NCBI GenBank assembly: GCA_951812925.1
Contig: OX638372.1
Coordinates: 7,502,001-7,566,000, forward strand
Length of the DNA: 64,000 nucleotides
Source of the DNA: Calliopum simillimum
Lineage: Eukaryota > Arthropoda > Insecta > Diptera > Lauxaniidae
Direction: 5' to 3'
This document shows positions 42,880 to 54,726 of the stretch, in pieces. The notes beneath the pieces were generated by a model. It was not told where the DNA came from, did no database searches, and was given only the letters and a program-made list of their open reading frames with translations. Made by a program: the position numbers and the translations under genes. The stretch's first letter is position 1. Every line of letters starts with the position of its first letter.

Positions 42880-43740
42880 ATATGGTTTTTTCTGGCACAC
42901 TTTTCTTTTTAAAATGGCCTAAACATTCTCAATCGGATTGAGGTTGGGGCTTTTGCCCGGCCATTTGCTTGACTTAATTTCCAAAAAGGTCATTATATTT
43001 CTTTACCAAAGCGAAAATAAATAGCTCGTTATTGTAAATTTATCGAAAAAATAAAGCAAAACATAGTGTTAAGTGGGACATCTACCGATTTCCAACGATG
43101 ACATGGTGCAGAATCATCTTGAAATATGACTTTTGCTAAGTGCTCGCTTAATCAGTCGATTCTAGGTAAAATGCCAATTTTAATAATGCCAATATAAACT
43201 GCGGAATTAGTATAACCTTTCAGGAGAGGAATCTCTCCAACCCATTGGCTTGTTATCGCCACCCAGACCACCACATATGGAGTGCTTTGTACACATTGAA
43301 AGCTATATTTTCATTTTTTTTGCGGCGTACCGTACATCCCAAATCGGAACTGATGAGATTTTCTTTCCCCCATCATAGAATATGACTTCAACCCAATCGT
43401 TATACACCCAATTATTTTTTTCTTAATACTGGTTTAATGAGAAAGACCGCATTTTGTGTGTTAGAATCGGTTTTTTTGCAGGTCTGTGGGCAAAAAAGTT
43501 ATTTTCTCTCAAGCGGCGCTGTACAGTTGAGGTGATTATTCCATATTTTGGTTGTCATTTACCTCCGCAGTAATTTTGAGACCAGATCACGCAGGGCTGT
43601 TTTTACTACGCCTATGTCTTCCCTCTCTGTTGTTTTTCTTGAACGGCCACTTCCAGTGTGAAGTAATAAACTCTCCGTTTTCAAAAAATTTTCCAAAACT
43701 GTCGTACGGAAGACTCACCACACCAAATTTTAAGCGATAT
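42880..43740 (-). pseudogene. Tc1-like transposase, heavily broken
   Basis: On the minus strand, in different frames, appear HTGSGRSRKTTEREDIGVV (the GRPRKTT linker after the helix-turn-helix), VIFYDGGKKISSVPIW, VIFQDDSAPCHRWKSV (second catalytic Asp, DDSAPCH) and WPGKSPNLNPIENVW (with the catalytic Glu). Order and spacing match Tc1 transposases. Multiple frameshifts and stops separate the pieces, so no protein can be made. Terminal repeats were not identified. Confidence 0.85.
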
Positions 43741-44090
43741 ATCCGCAATCCTCAAATTTTGCTGCTTATATGCAATCATATAAATTTTTTGGTTTAAAAA
43801 CCGTTGTTTTAACTCCAACAGATATGAAGTACTTATTAGGCATACTACATATTAACAATCATTAAAAAGGCGGAGAACCAACTATTTTAGCTAAAAATCC
43901 TTGCCGATTTTTTTTTTTTGACCGTGAGTGTATGTATATAAGTATATATATGATATTTCAACGCAAATTTCTGCTTAAAACATCGACTTTTATAAGTTTT
44001 CACACAAAAACTGAATAAAAAGAAACCGGAAACATTAAAAATTAAAGTAAAATTAAAAATATTTCAAACCGAAAATTATTGATACAAAGT

Positions 44091-45037
44091 CACGGTGGTT
44101 TTTAAAAAATTTCAACTTTTTGAAATACCACCCGCGATTTTTTTCGGGGATAGTGTTGGGGGACCCTTCTAGTATCAGAATACGGGAACCGCAAAATCGA
44201 ACGTCCAGCCGTTTTTTTTTTTTCGACATTTTAGTTTTTTTAACGATTTTTGAGAATGTCTCGGATTTATATACATATTATGTACACATATATATGTATA
44301 TACGTACATATATATACTTGTATATGTATACATGTGTAATATATATATATGTATCCAATATAGCCAAAAATCGTGTTTTTGCACTTTTTTAACTTTTTAG
44401 GTAAAGATATCTCCGACAAAAAAAAAGATATCGTTATCGGTTTGATTGAGTTTTCAAGAAAAAAACTAGGGCTATTAACTCTCATACCAAATTTTTCGGC
44501 ATAATATTACCTTATCTTGTTATATAACTTCAAAAATAGGGAAAAGAATGGTGTCCTTTAAACATTTATGTAAGGATATTTCAAAGTCCAGAAGTAATAG
44601 AGCAATTCTAAGACCGGATTCGGATTAAGCATCAAAAATCACATCTGGAGTGACCATTGCTGTATCCGGTTTTTGTTTGTGTTTTGTTATATACGAAAAA
44701 ACCGATTTTTTTTAAAAATAAATGGTGCGGAAACGATACCTTTTATATGTATGTATGTATGTATGTATATATATATACATATATATATATTACACATGTA
44801 TACATATACAAGTATATATATGTACGTATATACATATATATGTGTACATAATATGTATATAAATCCAAGACATTCTCAAAAATCGTTAAAAAAACTAAAA
44901 TGTCGAAAAAAAAAAACGGCCGGACGTTCGATTTTGCGGTTCCCGTATTCTGATACTAGAAGGGTCCCCCAACACTATCCCCGAAAAAAATCGCGGGTGG
45001 TATTTCAAAAAGTTGAAATTTTTTAAAAACCACCGTG
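44091..45037. mobile_element. 947-bp element with about 260-bp terminal inverted repeats
   Basis: Left arm 44091-44351 and right arm 44777-45037 are near-perfect complements. They start CACGGTGGTTTTTAAAAAAT and contain CCGCGATTTTTTTCGGGG, AGAATACGGGAACCGC and a long TATATATGTA-rich inner part. AAGT flanks both sides (44087-44090, 45038-45041). CAC...GTG ends with a 4-bp duplication suggest a Chapaev/CMC-type element; Transib is an alternative, but no 5-bp duplication is seen. The centre (44352-44776) has no transposase. ORFs inside are TA-repeat artefacts. Confidence 0.85.
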
Positions 45038-45389
45038 AAGTAAAATGTGTTTTCAAGTGTCAGTGAATAATAAAAAAAAACCAAAGTTTTACTGCCATTG
45101 CTAGACAACAAAATTGGTTAGCAAATACTAAACCTTGGTTAGTTTTGATATTTATTGATAAAAAAGTATTACTCATTCTAAACACTTAAATTTTCTGGAT
45201 TTTCCATGAAAACAAGCAGCTTAAAGTTTAATGTTGAACCTTATAATTGAAAATATAAACGTAATAAAATTTATATATATAAATTTTTACATAAATGCAT
45301 ATAAAGAATCCTAATGTGTAAGAGAAAAAAATATTTAAAATGATAAATTAAAAGGAAATGATAAAAAAATAAAATAATGTTCAGCAATA

Positions 45390-46395
45390 AAAGTGAAATC
45401 AAAATTGTTGCAACAACGAAATGAAAATCAACTGACGTGCACCTTAGAAGCGGAAACTAATTTGCAAGTAGTTTTTCATTTACTTCCGGTGCAGAAAATA
45501 ACATTTCATTTTACAACACTGGCAGCAGCAGCAGCAGCATCAACAAGAAAAGCTAAAAAACAAACAGCAAAAGCAAAAATTAAAAGTGAAATCCTAAATA
45601 ACATAATAACAACAAGAATTACGAGCAGAATAACAACATTAGCAACTACAACAACAACAACAATATAAAGTAAAAACCAAAGAGAGAGAGAGAGAGAGAG
45701 AAAGAAAAATAAAAAAGAAAATATTGTCAAAAAATTAAAAGCAGCAGTGAAATTAATTAAAACCGAGTCGCGTAACAAAAGTTGATGGTGTGAAAATAAA
45801 AGGCCTCGGAAATTTACAAAAAACAAAACCAAAAAAAAAATAAAAAAAAACAAATAAAATCCAGATAACCCAATAAACCTACTTCCCTAACTAACACACA
45901 CACATATACATATACCTACAAACCACACATACACACACATAGGCTGACGACGCGTAAAAAAACAGCACAAAAATTTACTGTTATTTGTTTTGTGTTTGTT
46001 ACGCATGCAAAATTTTTGACAGCAGCGCATTTGGAGTGCGTGACATACAGTAGCAGCAGCAGCACAGGAGCAGCAGCAGCAGCGACGTCGGAAACGGAAG
46101 TGGCAGCAGCGTGAAGAAAACACAACATTGCGCATCGTTCGTCCAGCCAGCAGCAACAAAGAGCGTGAACTTTTTGTGTGTGCGTTAAAACAAAGCTAAA
46201 TACGGAGAGACAGAGAAAGAGAGAGAGAAAGGAAGAGAGAGAAAGGGCACTAAGCAAAAAAACCGAAGTGTTGCAAAATTTTCGGCTGTTCCTTTATTTC
46301 TTTTTTTTGTGCGCTTCAACCTTTTGGCTGCCTTTTTGATTTTTTGGCCTTGTTGGCGTCTGCCGTCGCTATCGCTGGGTGTGCGCGTGTGTTTG
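45390..46395 (+). promoter_or_regulatory. Candidate non-coding first exon ending at a GTAAGTG donor
   Basis: A block unlike its neighbours: (CAG)n near 45525-45540, 46050-46085 and 46100-46115, (AG)n at 45682-45702 and 46216-46250, A-rich GTGAAAT leaders, and GC-richer sequence at 46340-46395. It ends GTGTGTTTG-GTAAGTG with the donor at 46396. No long coding frame is present. This is the typical look of a first, non-coding exon of a large fly gene whose coding exons lie beyond the window, but the gene itself cannot be named. Frames on the minus strand here are low-complexity. Confidence 0.35.
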
Positions 46396-46624
46396 GTAAG
46401 TGTTTTCAAAGAAAAAAAATTAATAGTAAAACAAGAAAAAAACATTTTTTTGGCCTTTTTCAATTTATTTTTTATATTTCGCTGAGTTTCTAAAGTTATT
46501 TTCATTTGACTTGCCACTTCAGCCTCTTTACCTACTCTGCACATGTATATTAGACCGTATCACCTGACAAGCAAAAAAAAAAAAAGTCGACAACGCACCA
46601 TCGAATCTGAAGCAGTTTCTAATT

Positions 46625-47340
46625 TTTTTTCTTGTTTTGACCGAACATTCATTATATCTTCGGCATTTACAGTTTGATTTTAAAGTCTAATTTATCAAAA
46701 TTTATGTCTCAAAGAGACTTCGTTTTTTACTCCAAAAGTCATCGACATTAAGTGTCCTGTTCTAGTACTTTCCCACCAGATTTCAATTCCTAATATCTTA
46801 ATGTACCACCAAATGTCTCAAAAAAGTCATGAAACTTTTCCAAAGAAAGTATTACGATAAATTCCATTAAAAATATTTAATATTTGGTGGGCTTACTTGA
46901 ACGGGGTACTTGATGTCAATAAGATCTAAAACAGAAATGAGGTCTCTTTGAGACATACATTTTGATATATCACACTTTAAAATCAGACTGTAAATGCCGA
47001 CGAAATGATGAAAAGAGTTAAAGGCCAACCCCTACGTTCGGTCAAAAAAAATTTTTTTTTTTGTTTTCGAAATTGTGTTGCAAAATGCTTCGTTATGTCA
47101 AGAGACTTACGTTCGGCAAAAGGAGTTAAACAAATTTTTAAAATAGTTCTAATAGAATAATCGGAGCATTTGATATCAATGACCTCTAGAGTACAAGAAA
47201 GGTCTCTTCGAGACATAAATCTTGATACTCGTATATCAAACTCTAAGATCGAACCGTAAATGACGAAGGTATGATGAAAAATGTAAATACGCGACCCCTA
47301 CGTTCGGTCAAAAAAAAAGAAGGTTTTTTGTTTTTCGAAT
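46625..47340. repeat. Foldback plus tandem units with CTACGTTCGGTC
   Basis: The segment 46625-46790 is the imperfect complement of 46890-47060 (GTTTTGACCGAACATTC against ACGTTCGGTCAAAAAAAA; TATGTCTCAAAGAGAC against GTCTCTTTGAGACATA). A second direct unit follows (about 47100-47310), also with GGTCTCTTCGAGACATA and CCCCTACGTTCGGTC. A fainter copy is at 18483-18790. Non-coding mobile-element debris. Confidence 0.6.
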
Positions 47341-48199
47341 TAGGTACCCTTGCAAAACTATGCTTCGGATTTGATAGTGTACGGTGGTATTTTTTTCTGA
47401 TACATTCTAATGTACATAGTACGTACCTTTGTGCTAAACTTTTCGCTTTGCTTATTGCAACCAATTTTCATTGTTTTTTTTTTCTTTCATTTCATTTCTT
47501 TTCTTTTGATTTTCTCAAGAGGATTTCTCTACATTTTCCTTTTTGTTTTTTTGTATTTTTTGCATAAATAAAAAAATTTATTAAAGCAATAAATTTATGA
47601 AAGCTGCAGCAAAGAAATTCAATTTTTAGCCCTTTTGAGAGCGCAACTTAGGAAATTGTAGGATAATTTTCGCTTCTTCGTCTTTAAGCCTCAGTGTGTG
47701 TGTGTAGTCGTGTGACGGAGAGAGTGTGTATGTGTGTGTGTCCTAAATGACATACTGGCATATATTTATTACAATATTACACACACAAATCACAAGCGCA
47801 AGGGTTTTAAAGCAATTGAACCATACCTACAGTCCAATTTTCCTCTGGTTGGAATTTTTATTTCTTATAAAAAGTGAAAATGTTTGGTTTTGATTGCTCA
47901 ATTTACATTTGTGTGTCATTTGTTTAATGTTAAATGATTTAAAGCACCCTCGATACTAAGCATTAGCTATTTATATGATTGGATACAATGGGAATGATTT
48001 ATAAGTTTAAGTGTTTCTGTTCTAAAGTTAATGGATGGATCGATACTCTAATGAAATTTAAATTTTTAAAGTTGTTTACTTTATACAACTAAGTATATTT
48101 GCTTTTATAACGACAGCTCCAATAAATACTAAAATATAATATTTTAATTGTTTTCATTTTAAGATAGATGCGACGCCCCGTTGTTTGATATATTCCTGT
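47341..48199. other. AT-rich DNA with GT microsatellite
   Basis: T-rich tract at 47470-47560 and (GT)n at 47693-47745. No gene or named repeat. Confidence 0.35.
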
Positions 48200-49555
48200 C
48201 CAATTTAATCATATCCAATACAATCCATTCTATCCGAACCTGATCGGAGATAATTTTATTTTAATTCAATCCAATATAGCCCTACCTCATATAACCACGT
48301 CCAATCGAATCTAATCCAATAAAATTGAGTCCAGTCCGTTCTATTCCAATCCAATTTTATCCAATCCTATTCAATCCAATTGCATGCTATTCCATCCAAT
48401 AAAATCCAATTCAGCCCAATCCAATCCAAACAAATCAAATCCCTTCCAGTCCAATCTCATCCAATCGAATCCAATTAAGTTTAATCCAATCTAACTCAAT
48501 CCAATTTTGTCTTAACCAACTAATTGCATCCTAACCAATCGAGTCCAATTAAGTTTAATTCAATCTAATCCAATCCAATATAATCTGACCCAATCTAATT
48601 CAATGCAATCCAATCCAAATCAATCCAAATCAATCCAATCCAATTCAATCCTATCCAATTCAATCTAATTTAATCCAATCCAATCCCAACCAATCGAATT
48701 TAATGCAGCCTAGTAAAATCCAATTGAATCCAATCCAAATTTTCAATTGAGCTCAATCCAATCCAACCCAATCCAATCCAATCGAATTTAGTCCAAATCA
48801 ATATAATCAAATTCAATCCAAATGAAACAAATCCAGTTCAATCCAAACACATCGAATTCAATCAAAACCAACCGATTTCAATGTAACCATATCCAATATA
48901 ACCTTATCCAATCTAATCCAATCCAATCCTAACCTATTGAATTCAATACAATACAATCCAATCCAATCCAATCCAATCCAATCCAATCCAATCCAATCCA
49001 ATCCAATCCATTCTATTCCAAACCAATCTAATTCATTTGAATCGAGTCCAAATTAGTTCAATCGAATTTAATCGAAACGAGTCAAGTCCATCTAATCCAA
49101 TTTAATCCAATCCTAACCAATCCAGTCCAAATCTATCCAATCGAATCCAATCTCAACTAATCGAATTCAATCCAATATAATCAAATCAGGTCCATTCCAA
49201 AACCCATCGAATTCAATCCAAACCAACCGATTTCAATATAGCCCTATCCAACATCAACTTATCCAATCCAACCAACCCCAGTCCAAATCAATCCAATCGA
49301 ATTTAATCCAAAATAATCGAATTCAACCCAATTCAGTCCAAGCCAATCCATTCTAATCATATTCAATCCAAGCAAATTCTATCGGAACTAATCTAATCCA
49401 TACCATGTTTTTGTAATGTTAGTGTTTTTAACATGGAACAGTAAACTTCAACTAGAAAAAGCTACTTGGCAAGTGCTTTGATGGTAGCTAATTATCCATA
49501 CCAACTCAATCTAATCCAATTCATACACTTCGAGTGCAATCCAATCCAAACAAAT
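48200..49555 (+). repeat. Degenerate CCAAT pentamer satellite
   Basis: About 1.35 kb made of the pentamer CCAAT and its variants (CCAAA, CCTAT, CGAAT, CTAAT). About eleven perfect copies run at 48956-49011. A unique stretch of about 90 bp (49406-49497) interrupts the array, which resumes to about 49555. The phase drifts often, so the array is old and not recently homogenised except in its centre. No coding potential. Confidence 0.9.
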
Positions 49556-49699
49556 TTTCAAAAGTTGATGTATACTAACCTATTCCAAATCTTTTTGACT
49601 TCAAATGAAAAGTAGTGAGCATACGTATTGGCTGCAATACGAGTAATACTAGGTTGTCTAGTTTTGCGGTTCGATAAGAGAGTGCGTTGCTACCAGCCT

Positions 49700-50141
49700 A
49701 AGTTTTTTTTTTGCTATGCACACTCTTCATATGAACTTATGTGAAGGGGTGCAAAATACGCTTCCACAGCTGTTATGGATTTTAGCTATTGTCAAAATGC
49801 TCTTGTGACTGATGAAAAATAATTTTTTTCTTCTGCAGACCGGGTCTTTTTTCACGAGTTTTTTCCTTCAGTAGGTCAAAAAGATTAGAATAATATTCAG
49901 AATTTATTGCTTTACCAGTTTGCAAGTAATTCATAAGCAAAATTCCCTTTGCATCCCAAAAACTTGATGCTAACATCTTCTTGACCGATTTTTGGACACG
50001 AATTCGTTTCGGAGCCGAATAACCAGGTTCACACCACTCTTTAGCCTCTTGTTTTGATTTAGGATCATGGTGATAGACCCAAGTCTCATCCATAGTGATG
50101 AATCGATGCACAAAGTAAATATTTAATTCATATATATTCAT
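49700..50141 (-). pseudogene. Mariner transposase central fragment with dead active site
   Basis: The minus strand encodes FITMDETWVYHHDPKSK (first catalytic Asp in MDETW), EWCEPGYSAPKRIRVQKSVK and ASSFWDAKGILLMNYLQTGK, then EYYSNLFDLLKEKTREKRPG and KKKIIFHQ. The second catalytic Asp, normally in ILL.DYL, is Asn (MNYL). After FHQ a deletion shifts the frame; KSILTIAKIH continues in another frame and then degrades. N-terminal helix-turn-helix part and inverted repeats are not found. This is a different portion of the protein from the fragment at 26490-26797. Confidence 0.88.
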
Positions 50142-50212
50142 ACTATAGAATCCTTCAAGGGATACCTGTGGTTTTTTTCAGAATTATTTTTGTGGCATTA
50201 ATTATTAAAAAA

Positions 50213-50247
<35 letters not shown>

Positions 50248-52600
50248 TTTAAAAACCTTTCAAAAAATTCAAAAAAACTTCGCAAGCAGTTTTTTTTTAA
50301 AATGCCTTATGTAGCATTTAGCACCATTTCATTTGAAACATGTACATATTTAAAAACCAAAAATAAAGAGATAGTTTTTTTCCCTGAAATTTGGTCTTTT
50401 TTGCGCGCCATCGTATTCTTGAACCAAAAAAAAAAAGTAAAACTGAGTATGCAGAGAGTGTTCTTGATGTATGCAGATTAAAAATCCAAAGCCGGAAAAT
50501 CCTATGTGCTTGAAATATTGAGTTTTTTAATGTTATAGCACTAAAAAAAAAAATTATTTCCGATTCATATTTTGATACCAAGTCCAAAACTCACAGAGTT
50601 GCCCTTAGTTCTGAGAATGACACTTTTTAAAAACTTTATGGGACTTTGACATTTCTCAAAAATAACTTCCTCTACTAAGGCGAAGGATGCGCGATTATCA
50701 GTTGTATAGCTGTTGAATTTTGTTACGCATTTCTTTCAATTTCATTTTTTTGTTATTTAGAGACCTCGCTGTTTTATTTTTAAAATATTTCTGAGGGTCC
50801 AACATGGGTCCAACATTCATTAATCAAATGTATGCTAATCATACGTCCTGCTGATATGAACTAGTGCATTTAATATACAAAACGAAAATAATGTGCTAAA
50901 TATTTTTACAGAAAACCACATCAAAGCTCATTAAAACAATTGGATTTTTATTAAATTCTTAAGGCGCAACACAAAGAGTACCTGACACCTTTTAAGAATA
51001 TGAAGTGTATGGAAAAATATAAAAGCATGGAAAAACTTTTATTACTTTTAACACGGTCTTTGTGTATTGTATTGTTCAGATCTTTTGTAATGCTACAATG
51101 CAATTAACTTGTTGTTGTACAATTTTTTTTTCCTCCAACATTTTATATTTCACTTTGAGTATAAAAACAAAACTCAATTAACATGCAGCCTTTTAAAACA
51201 AAACGTTCTTAATTGCCTTAAATAACGCCCGCCGCTGCAAAAAACAAATTAAAACAAAATTTTGTTACAATAAAAATTTTATGAGCATAAAAAAAAATAA
51301 CAAGAAAACCAAAAAAAATAAATAAATAAATAAACTTACAACATTAAGCTGCTAAAATTAAAAAACTTGCGTGCAAAGTCGGTTTGAATTAAATTTACTA
51401 TAAGTTTTTTTTTTTATATATTTTATGTTGAGGTTTTTCTGCGTGACTTTCTTTTAATATTGTTGTCATTGTTAATTTTAGAGAACAGTTTTTAATATTC
51501 TGAACTTCACTGAGTACCTAGAGCTGGTTAGAAAACCAAGTATTGCATCATATGGACGCACAATTGTCGTCTATATGCAATGAACGTTTTGTGTGGGAAT
51601 ATGGTTCTCATTCTTCTTTAAATAGTCATTTGCAATAGTATACGACCTTTAAGGATTTGCTAATAAAAAGTTAAATCTTCAATGATTTGCACTCACGCGA
51701 ATGAAATTTTTGAAAATTTGTTTCCGTTATTTTTTTGGAATTTTATTTTAATGATACAGAACAGTATTCTTGGAATGAATATTGAAAAGAAAACAATTAT
51801 TTCGATAGAGATTTTTGTAATTTCTTTCTTCTTTTGAACCGAATTATGCCTTACAAATAGACAGAAATTGTGAACCAAAGAGCCACATTGTCTGGGAATA
51901 AAATAAAACATAAGTTTATACACAAACATAGCTACATACATACAGAAACATACATTTACATTGATGTTAACTAATAAATGAATGAATTGATTATAAAAAA
52001 AGGCAAATTGGAAATCTGCTGATGACAGCAAAGCAAAGAAAATGTGATGACATCAGCAATAAAAAGTAGAAAAAGCTGTCTGAGTTGAAATAATATAAAT
52101 TCGTAGAAATTGAATGGAGCATTACATACATATGTGGGTGATAGCAAAAATTGCAACAATTAGAAATATTGTATGCGTCATGCTTTCATAAAGCCTTGGT
52201 ATGAACACTTTATTGAAAAATTTTTGTGGAGAAAGAGTTGGGTTATGTGAAACTCTCAGTGAAAATTAAGCTTTTCTTCGAATTTACCACAAATTTCTAC
52301 GATTTTTCATAAAATATTTACTAACGCCGAAAGGCCCATTTCTTGATATGATTCAGTCACGAAAAGTTTTTCCCAATAAAGTGATGGTTTCATGCACTGT
52401 CCGGCTTTAACCGCTTTCTATATTGGGGAGGGAAACTGAAAAGTCGCGAATCAATTGCATGTAGCGTTCACCAATGAGGAAACCGTTGAATAAATCTATA
52501 GTTTTGAAAAAGTATGGATCAGAAATCCCTTCGGCGTGCAAATCACATCAAACAGAACTTTTTTCTAGTGGTAAGGGAGCCCGTTATCACTTCAAATACT
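50142..52600. other. AT-rich DNA with a long poly(A)
   Basis: A run of about 28 A stands at 50217-50244. No gene or named repeat is supported; short ORFs have no features. Confidence 0.35.
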
Positions 52601-54720
52601 CCAAATAATATTAAAATGGCTATAGGGTAAACGCGGGAGATGTGGCACCCCTCGGTGATATCAATTTCAATACTTGTAGCTTACACAGCACTCAAGTATG
52701 GACAAAGTTTAATTCAACTGCGCGAGAGACTTCGCGGTATATTGTTCGTTTAGGTGTATTTGCTATAATAGCTTCCCTGTCGGAAGAACATAAACCGATT
52801 AAAAAAAAAAAAAACCGGTTGGAAACGTAGTTAAAAAGCAACTGGTTTAAATTGTATGCAGCAAAACCACTTTGACTTTAATTTTTATTATATATGCTAT
52901 AACTCAATTATAATCGATATTATTTGATAATATACTTATACACGAAAAATCATTCCGGGAACGCGTCCCAAAGTGTGAAATTCAAAATTAAACTTAAAAA
53001 AATCATATAAATTTACCAATATTAAACAGATCAAGTATCCCATTAAGAGCAGTTTTTACCAGAGAATAACATTTTGGGGACTTTGTTAAGAAAAAAATTG
53101 TTTTCGAATAGAAATATGCTAAAATATGTTGTCCAAAAGTTTGTGCATCAATTCGGAGAACACAGTTATAACTAAACCAAAAACTTTTTAAAGTAAACGC
53201 ATCCGCTTTGCGCTACTGCTCAGTGGAAAGAAGAAAGGTCATTTAACCCACTGTCAAATTGCTTTTTGGCAAATAAGCTATTTTTCATTGGAAATTGCTA
53301 TTTTAATTCATAATTTATAGAGCGTACATCAATAGGGCGTCATTCCGCGAACGCCTATATTTTTTTGAAATGATGAAAAAATACCTTTAAGGCTACAAAG
53401 TTAATGTACTACCATAAAATATTTTACATTTATCATGTCAAACCACAACTCAAATTATAACTGTAAGAATAAAGTGCGTTTTTAGTTGAAATCGTCATTC
53501 CGGGAACGCTTATATGATATGATGAAACGTTCCCGAAATGACGATGTCGTTCCCGGAATGATGGTTTACAGTTTCTCAATAACTAACTATGTGCTTCTTT
53601 GCTCAAATGCACCTCAAGAAAAAATAATTTGCATAATAAAGCAAATCAATTAAATAATTTCATGTCCCTATATCAAATATGGTATATTTCATGAATTGAT
53701 CATTTTCGGGAACGTTACTTAAATCGGTTTAAAACCTTACAATTTTAGATACCTTTCTAAAAAATACCGTAGGCACATTTAAGAGCCTTAGTTCTATGTA
53801 TGTACAATAAATTTGAACATTAAAGTCATTAATATAGTTGCATATCTTAAATTTCATACTTAAAAAATGAATTTTTTTTTAAATATCATGCATTTTACTT
53901 CAGTAGGAGTTTGTTTGCAATTTTTTTTTTTTTTTTTTGAGTTATTATTGATAAGTATATTCTTTGCCATAATATTAAGCAAGAAAAAACGTAATTAGGT
54001 ATTTTTTGGACCTTTCATGAACTTTTCAAAAACGTTCCCAAAATTACTATTTCAGTTAAAGCTTTGATGAAAAGTGATATAACATAGAAAGTAATGGATT
54101 CTGTGCTTGCTCCATTACAGAGTTGGTTAAACACAGATTAAGCTATAATATAAAGTAATCGCCATGAAAATTGCTTGTGATGTATTTTTTTGTCAAAATC
54201 AATCTTAAAATTTCCCACCTTGGCGATTTTGAGCCATATACTATTGAAGTTCTTGTAGTGGAATTGCAACTATACGTACTTAACTAGTTTTTAAACCAGA
54301 TTTGGTCAATTGACTTTTTACCAATTGAAAATAGATCAATTTTAAACCAGCTGAAAATGTATGCAGAGTAGGACAATTGCCCTGCCCCTATGACATCGCC
54401 ATGTTAAATAAACCAGTCTCTTGCAAGGAAAAAGTCAGAATTTCAACCGGTTGTAGTTGAAAAAAAAAAGTAGTTTTAAACCGCTTTTAAGCCAGTTGAA
54501 TTTCCTATAGGGTTGTGTGTAGAGTTTTTAAAAAAATTTTTGAAATGTAAGCGACTGACTTTTGTTTTGCATATACTTTGAGAGGCAGCAGAGTGCTGAG
54601 TATTGGATACAGCTTTATGGTGCGTATATCAAAACAAAAAGAATTGAATGTGATTTCGTTTTCGGATGAACACGAGTGCGAGTGAACATGTTTATTCGTT
54701 TCGTGGCATTTTTACTCAGT
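52601..54720. repeat. Region with seven CATTCCGGGAACG-type motifs
   Basis: Motifs at about 52950-52963, 53338-53353, 53493-53508, 53528-53543 (inverted), 53548-53562 (inverted), 53701-53714 and 54033-54044 (inverted). Two form a 16-bp-arm hairpin (53493-53543). Four contain TTCNNNGAA, the STAT-type consensus. At 52627 a GGGAGATGTGGCACCCC phrase matches the palindrome at 54735-54790. No coding region. It may be the non-coding part of a decayed element. Confidence 0.5.
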
Positions 54721-54726
54721 ATATAC

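Noticed and set aside
44120..44485. Tyr/Ile/Thr-rich frames in the long-TIR element (and mirrored at 44657-45026)
   Set aside because: They come from TATATATGTA runs in the inverted arms; the same peptides appear mirrored in the other arm.
44091..45037. Firm Transib assignment for the CACGGTGG element
   Set aside because: Flanks show AAGT on both sides rather than a 5-bp CGNCG-type duplication, so the family is left open.
45506..46544. Several 90-119 aa minus-strand frames
   Set aside because: They are Leu/Ser/Cys/Ala-rich by-products of CAG, AG and CA tracts; the + strand exon-like features fit better.
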